Of a DNA stretch of 9,081 nt, positions 6,316 through 9,081 are shown in pieces (within the stretch, counting starts at the first letter, position 1; each line of letters begins with the position of its first letter). The notes under the pieces were generated by a model. That model was given only the letters and a program-made list of their open reading frames with translations, did no database searches and was not told where the DNA came from. This stretch comes from an uncultured bacterium (GTDB lineage Bacteria; Cyanobacteriota; Vampirovibrionia; Gastranaerophilales; Gastranaerophilaceae), in NCBI GenBank assembly GCA_902782905.1, contig CACZPB010000014.1, positions 1 to 9,081 on the forward strand. The letters are read 5' to 3'. A program made the translations under genes and the position numbers.

Positions 6316-6540
6316 TTAGTGAACTATACCAAAACCAAGCAAAAATACGCAAACAACAAATACGAGAGCTACAATGCCTGTCAGTTTATTTAGCCCTTTT
6401 TCCGCACTCTTTTGAGAAGTAAACATTTGTGCTGCATTACCTATCCCTGCGATGCCGTCACCTTTTGGTGAGTGCATTAAAACCAACACTATTAATAAAA
6501 GTGCTGATAAAACCATTAATACCCATAAAAATTTTAGCAT
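6316..6540 (-). CDS. secG: Protein translocase subunit SecG
   Basis: A 74-residue inner-membrane protein, the small third subunit of the SecYEG channel that helps SecA-driven export. It has two hydrophobic helices (about 4-22 and 53-72). Between them is the cytoplasmic loop HSPKGDGIAGIGNAAQMFTS (23-42), then QKSAEKGLNKLT. Length and topology are standard for SecG. The loop wording (HSPKGDG, GIG, SQKSAE) is the form I know from cyanobacteria, in place of the QxGKGGGL loop of most other phyla, and is one of the better taxonomic hints in the window. GAGGA (6548-6552) lies 7 bases before ATG 6540 and fixes the start. The NrtR-like gene ends 71 bases upstream and tcdA begins 80 bases downstream, all on the same strand, so co-transcription is possible. 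Confidence 0.93.
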   Translation of the reverse strand: MLKFLWVLMVLSALLLIVLVLMHSPKGDGIAGIGNAAQMFTSQKSAEKGLNKLTGIVALVFVVCVFLLGFGIVH

Positions 6541-6611
6541 TTATATTTCCTCTTTTATAATTCTAGATTGCTTTGCCGCCTGTGTTGTTTTTATTCTCTT
6601 TAATAATAACT

Positions 6612-7286
6612 CTATTTTGCTTTCTTGATAAAGTGGGCGCGTTTTGAGTTTAACTTGATGTTGTCAAAAGTATAGAGTCTTGCAGGACGCTTTGATGAGG
6701 ATTTAGAAAACTCGTTGAGCTCTCTAAGACCTTCTGTTGTAATAACCTTCTTTCTGAAATTACGCTTGTCGAGTTTCTTTTCCATAATCATCTCATAAGC
6801 TTTTTGCATTTCAGTCAGCGTGAACTTTTCGTTAAGAAGCTGATAAGCTACAGGACACATTTCAAGTCTTTCTCTTGTACGTTTGAGAGAATATTCAATA
6901 ATCTCCTTGTGGTCAAAAGCCAGAGGTGGCAGGTCAAAAACTTTGTGCCAAGCAAGCTCGTCTGATGTGACAACTTCTACATCCTCTGCTCTTATTAGCG
7001 CAAAATAAGCACATGTTATAACTCTTGATACAGGGTGACGAAGCGGGTCACCGAAAGTATACAACTGTTCAAGATAAATATTTTCTACATTAGTCTTTTC
7101 CTTGAGAACTCTCATTGCAGCTTCATCAAGGTTTTCTGACATTCTTACGTATCCTCCGGGTATTGCCCATTTGTTTTTGAAAGGTTCATTATCTCTCTTG
7201 ACTAAAAGCACTTGAAGTGCGTTCTCTTTTATTGTTAGTATAACGATGTCTACCGTAATCTCGTGTGTCTTTACTTCATTAAACAT
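6612..7286 (-). CDS. NrtR-like transcriptional regulator (Nudix-fold sensor plus winged helix)
   Basis: A 224-residue protein with an N-terminal Nudix fold and a C-terminal winged helix (about 154-206). The Nudix-box region is GGYVRMSENLDEAAMRVLKE (44-63), then KTNV. Aligned to the consensus Gx5Ex7REUxEExGU, the catalytic Glu of REU is V60 and the second Glu of EE is K64, so hydrolase activity is probably lost. YLEQLYTFGDPLRHPVSRVI (71-90) and the C-terminal FTLTEMQKAYEMIM, RNFRKKV and PARLYTFDN are typical of the NrtR family, whose characterised members sense ADP-ribose and repress NAD-synthesis or sugar-utilisation operons. No NAD or sugar-uptake gene adjoins it, so the target is unknown; autoregulation is possible. 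AGAGGA (7296-7301) lies 9 bases before ATG 7286, and a candidate promoter lies just upstream. A divergent ADP-ribose pyrophosphatase is the alternative, disfavoured by the damaged box and the extra domain. Confidence 0.87.
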   Translation of the reverse strand: MFNEVKTHEITVDIVILTIKENALQVLLVKRDNEPFKNKWAIPGGYVRMSENLDEAAMRVLKEKTNVENIYLEQLYTFGDPLRHPVSRVITCAYFALIRAEDVEVVTSDELAWHKVFDLPPLAFDHKEIIEYSLKRTRERLEMCPVAYQLLNEKFTLTEMQKAYEMIMEKKLDKRNFRKKVITTEGLRELNEFSKSSSKRPARLYTFDNIKLNSKRAHFIKKAK

Positions 7287-7310
7287 TCTATCTAATCCTC
7301 TGGGGTACGC

Positions 7311-7339
7311 ATGATATAAAGGTTAATTTACACCCCCAA
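7311..7339 (-). promoter_or_regulatory. Candidate promoter of the NrtR-like gene
   Basis: On the minus strand, TTGGGG (7334-7339) and TATCAT (7311-7316) are separated by 17 bases. The predicted start near 7304 leaves a leader of about 18 bases that just contains the AGAGGA ribosome-binding site at 7296-7301. The -10 is good and the -35 matches only TTG. Its position, just downstream of the putative coaE terminator, fits a new transcription unit running to secG and possibly tcdA. Confidence 0.42.
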
Positions 7340-7361
7340 TGAGATTGTAATATAAAATTGG

Positions 7362-7398
7362 CAAAAATGTAACAAAAATTTATCTATTTTGTTACATT
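7362..7398 (-). terminator. AT-rich stem-loop terminator overlapping the coaE stop codon
   Basis: A perfect 12-bp inverted repeat, 7387-7398 against 7366-7377, reads AATGTAACAAAA on the minus strand and then its complement, with a 9-base loop. The 5' arm encodes the last four CoaE codons (N-V-T-K), and the loop begins with the TAG stop. The 3' arm runs into ATTTTTGC, giving a short U tract. Only three of the 12 pairs contain G or C, so termination may be inefficient. Confidence 0.6.
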
Positions 7399-7947
7399 AT
7401 TAATATATTCAATCACAAGTTTTTTTAATTCTTCTATTGAGCCATTATTATTGATTACATAATCAGATTTTTTTATTTTTTCTTCCGGATTCAACTGTGA
7501 ATTCATCCTTAAAAGAGCTTCTTCTTTTGTAAAATTATTACGGCTCATAAGTCTTTTAAGCTGAATTTCTTTATCAACACTTATAAATAAAATCTCATCA
7601 AACAGCCCCTCAAAACCTGCTTCAAAAAGGAGCGGAACTGAGATAAAAATCAACTTATCGTTCTGGTGTTTTTGAAATAATTCCAATATTTTTTCTTTGA
7701 CTTTCGGGTGAATAATTTCTTCTAGTTTTTGTTTCAATTCCTTATTTTCAAAAACCAATTTTCCAAGCTTCTTTCTGTCAATCTTACCATCAGTTAAGAC
7801 GTCATACCCTAAAAAGTCGTCTAACTCATCTAAAATTTGGTGCGCGATTTTATCCGCATCATATACAGGGAATTTTTCAGCCAAAAACTTTTCCACCTGC
7901 GATTTTCCGGAAGCTATATTTCCTGTTATTGCTACTTTTTTTAACAT
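7384..7947 (-). CDS. coaE: Dephospho-CoA kinase
   Basis: A 187-residue P-loop kinase catalysing the last step of coenzyme A synthesis, ATP-dependent 3'-phosphorylation of dephospho-CoA, in the cytosol. The Walker A loop is GNIASGKS (9-16), then DADKIAHQI (30-38) with the conserved DAD, DGKIDRKKLG (53-62), HPKV (80-83), VPLLFE (104-109), the lid segment RNNFTKEEALLRMNSQ (136-151) and KSDYVINNNGS near the end. The stretch between AHQI and LTDGKIDR is about ten residues shorter than in most homologues, but no catalytic block is lost. ATG 7947 puts the P-loop at the usual place. GGTGGA directly upstream can serve as a ribosome-binding site, and it abuts a GC-rich repeat remnant. The pseudouridine synthase gene ends 72 bases upstream on the same strand. 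The last four codons form one arm of a terminator-like hairpin. Confidence 0.95.
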   Translation of the reverse strand: MLKKVAITGNIASGKSQVEKFLAEKFPVYDADKIAHQILDELDDFLGYDVLTDGKIDRKKLGKLVFENKELKQKLEEIIHPKVKEKILELFQKHQNDKLIFISVPLLFEAGFEGLFDEILFISVDKEIQLKRLMSRNNFTKEEALLRMNSQLNPEEKIKKSDYVINNNGSIEELKKLVIEYINNVTK

Positions 7948-7954
7948 TAATCCA

Positions 7955-7995
7955 CCAGCCCCCTCACCTTTCCCTCTCCCGCAGAGCGAGGAAAT
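7955..7995. repeat. Decayed CCCTCACC...CCCTCTCCC-type intergenic repeat before coaE
   Basis: CCAGCCCCCTCACCTTTCCC followed by TCTCCCGC is a pyrimidine-only run foreign to the AT-rich surroundings. It resembles, from memory, the common dispersed CCCTCACCTTTCCCTCTCCC-GC...GCGGGAGAGGG repeat. The 5' arm ends CTCCCGC (7976-7982), and after AGA the expected GCGGGAG arm reads GCGAGGA (7986-7992), so the hairpin is broken. On the minus strand it places GGGAGAGGGAAAGGTGAGG immediately before the coaE start. Confidence 0.5.
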
Positions 7996-8019
7996 AATCG
8001 GCTCTTGCTTTCTTCAAAT

Positions 8020-8760
8020 CTATTTAACATCGTTTATTTTCTTCAAATATCCTTGAAGCTGCTTAACCTGCTTTGGCTTCATCGGCTTTATTTGTCCTTT
8101 TTTGAGGCCCTCTAGCGTAATTATTGCGTGTTGAATTCTTTTAAGTACCGTAACCTCAAAGCCAAGTTTTGCAAACATTTTTCTTATTTGTCTGTTTATT
8201 CCCTGATACAAGACCACCTGAATTACAGAAGATTTATTATTTATTTCAACAGGCATGGTTTCTGCATAAGCAATCTTCTTTTCATTTGTATCTGTTACAA
8301 TCTCAATCCCTTCAAGCATTTCTTTAGCGTGTGCTTCGGTAAATTTGCCGTTAATTGTAACCATATAAACTTTCGGGACTTTTACAGACGGATGGGTAAG
8401 CTGATTTATAAGCTCGCCGTCATTTGTCATAATAAGAAGCCCTGTAGATTCTTTATCCAATCTGCCAACGGGCTTTAGATGCTTTAATTCCGGCGGTATA
8501 ACATCATAAATCGTTTTTCTGCCTTTTTCATCTTCCAGTGTTGTTATATAGCCTGCCGGCTTATAAAACATATAATATTCTAGCGTTTGAGGACGAATGA
8601 TTTTACCCTCAAGCGTAACTTTATCCTTTTCTCTTACATAAAAACCCAGTTCGATAATAATTTTACCGTTTACTGCAATTTTACCTGCTTCGATGAGTTC
8701 GTCAGCTTTTCTTCGTGAACAAGCTCCGGTGGATGCAATATATTTATTGAGTCTTGGCAT
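8020..8760 (-). CDS. RluB/RsuA-family ribosomal pseudouridine synthase
   Basis: A 246-residue enzyme that isomerises a uridine in rRNA to pseudouridine. The N-terminal S4 RNA-binding domain is MPRLNKYIASTGACSRRKAD (1-20) to VNGKII (30-35). The catalytic block is PVGRLDKESTGLLIMTNDGE (97-116), with nucleophile D102. LYQGINRQIRKMF, in the C-terminal half, is the second conserved block. FYKPAGYITTLEDEKGRKTI (65-84) fits the RluB branch (23S rRNA, helix 89-90 region) better than RsuA (16S), but paralogues are hard to separate, so no symbol is given. I use ATG 8760 and not the in-frame ATG at 8784, because the S4 domain begins immediately after it, GGAGG lies four bases upstream, and it shares one base with the preceding stop (TAATG). 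That implies translational coupling to the thioesterase gene. The downstream gap holds a repeat remnant before coaE. Confidence 0.93.
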   Translation of the reverse strand: MPRLNKYIASTGACSRRKADELIEAGKIAVNGKIIIELGFYVREKDKVTLEGKIIRPQTLEYYMFYKPAGYITTLEDEKGRKTIYDVIPPELKHLKPVGRLDKESTGLLIMTNDGELINQLTHPSVKVPKVYMVTINGKFTEAHAKEMLEGIEIVTDTNEKKIAYAETMPVEINNKSSVIQVVLYQGINRQIRKMFAKLGFEVTVLKRIQHAIITLEGLKKGQIKPMKPKQVKQLQGYLKKINDVK

Positions 8761-9081
8761 TATGCCTCCATTGCTTTTGTACAAGCAGCTTTCAAGACCT
8801 CAGGCATTCTTCTGTAAATTCTACCCTCGCCGTTAACCGCAACGACTTCAACTTCTGCTATTGTATATGGTTTCTGCGTTTCTTTATTCTTGATAACTTG
8901 ATTGAAAACAATTGTGAGCGGTGTAATTTTTGTAATCTCCGTTTCTACAACTATAATTTCATCCAGTTTTGCAGAAGCTTTGTAACGAATATTAATATTC
9001 GTTACAGGAATTACGACATCATTTTCCTTCATTGAAACAAGGTCAATTCCAAAATTGCGGCAAAATTCAACTCTTGCCTGC
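8760..9081 (-). CDS. Hotdog-fold acyl-CoA thioesterase (YbgC/4HBT family), N-terminus outside window
   Basis: The last 106 codons of a small thioesterase; the frame is open past the first internal ATG (9032) to the window edge. The edge reads QARVEFCRNFGIDLVSMKEN, matching the ARVEFLRxLGL helix of the family. IPVTNINIRYKASAKLDEII (about 25-44 of the fragment) is the conserved strand region (family xIRYLxPAxxDDxL). IVFNQVIKNKETQKPYTIAE, then VEVVAVN and GRIYRRMPEVL complete the fold. These enzymes hydrolyse short-chain or aromatic acyl-CoAs, and YbgC members associate with the Tol-Pal region in proteobacteria, although no tol gene is seen here. The catalytic Asp motif (YxDTDxxGVVYH) lies outside the window, so activity cannot be judged. 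The TAA stop overlaps the start of the pseudouridine synthase gene. Confidence 0.88.
   Translation of the reverse strand, partial: QARVEFCRNFGIDLVSMKENDVVIPVTNINIRYKASAKLDEIIVVETEITKITPLTIVFNQVIKNKETQKPYTIAEVEVVAVNGEGRIYRRMPEVLKAACTKAMEA
8765..8769 (-). promoter_or_regulatory. Ribosome-binding site that fixes the pseudouridine synthase start
   Basis: Minus-strand GGAGGCATAATG places a full GGAGG four bases before ATG 8760, inside the last codons of the thioesterase gene. The alternative ATG at 8784 has no comparable purine motif and would add eight residues (MYKSNGGI) in front of the S4 domain. Confidence 0.8.

Noticed and set aside
8761..8784. ATG 8784 as the start of the pseudouridine synthase
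   Set aside because: The S4 domain begins right after ATG 8760, which also has GGAGG and the TAATG overlap; the extra residues MYKSNGGI are just the thioesterase 3' end read in another frame.

Overview
The window comes from a low-GC genome that I place, with moderate confidence, near the non-photosynthetic relatives of cyanobacteria (Melainabacteria/Vampirovibrionia, probably the gut order Gastranaerophilales). Three things point there. SecG carries the HSPKGDG and TSQKSAE motifs that I associate with cyanobacterial SecG. The 446-residue protein begins with MGMAASQARYLALTARKTN, which I remember from a large uncharacterised family in that order. The small gaps between genes hold several kinds of dispersed repeat. 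None of this was checked by a search.

Layout. The plus strand opens with the 3' end of pnp (KH and S1 domains of polynucleotide phosphorylase), closed by a 19-bp perfect hairpin terminator. Next, on the plus strand, is a cytosolic-looking protein with one EF-hand loop and a soluble-lytic-transglycosylase-like domain (675-1685). It meets, with one base between the stop codons, a convergent glycoside hydrolase family 38 alpha-mannosidase (1687-3789, minus). Upstream of that on the minus strand is the 446-residue protein with helical ends and a variable middle (3907-5247), which resembles an axial or flagellin-type protein in architecture only. A 280-base gap follows (5248-5527), holding a candidate promoter, two copies of a 32-bp direct repeat and one element of the widespread CATTGCGAGGA type.

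From 5528 to the right end the minus strand carries housekeeping genes. In transcription order these are a hotdog-fold acyl-CoA thioesterase (cut by the window end), an RluB/RsuA-family pseudouridine synthase coupled to it by a TAATG overlap, coaE (last step of CoA synthesis), a NrtR-like regulator with a degenerate Nudix box, secG and tcdA (ct6A37 tRNA modification). A stem-loop over the coaE stop and a candidate promoter before the NrtR-like gene probably split this run into at least two transcription units.

No complete new defence or metabolic system is visible. The best candidates for undescribed biology are the two proteins without signal peptides (the EF-hand/transglycosylase protein and the axial-like protein), and the repeat remnants lying directly upstream of the tcdA and coaE starts, where they supply purine-rich ribosome-binding sequence.
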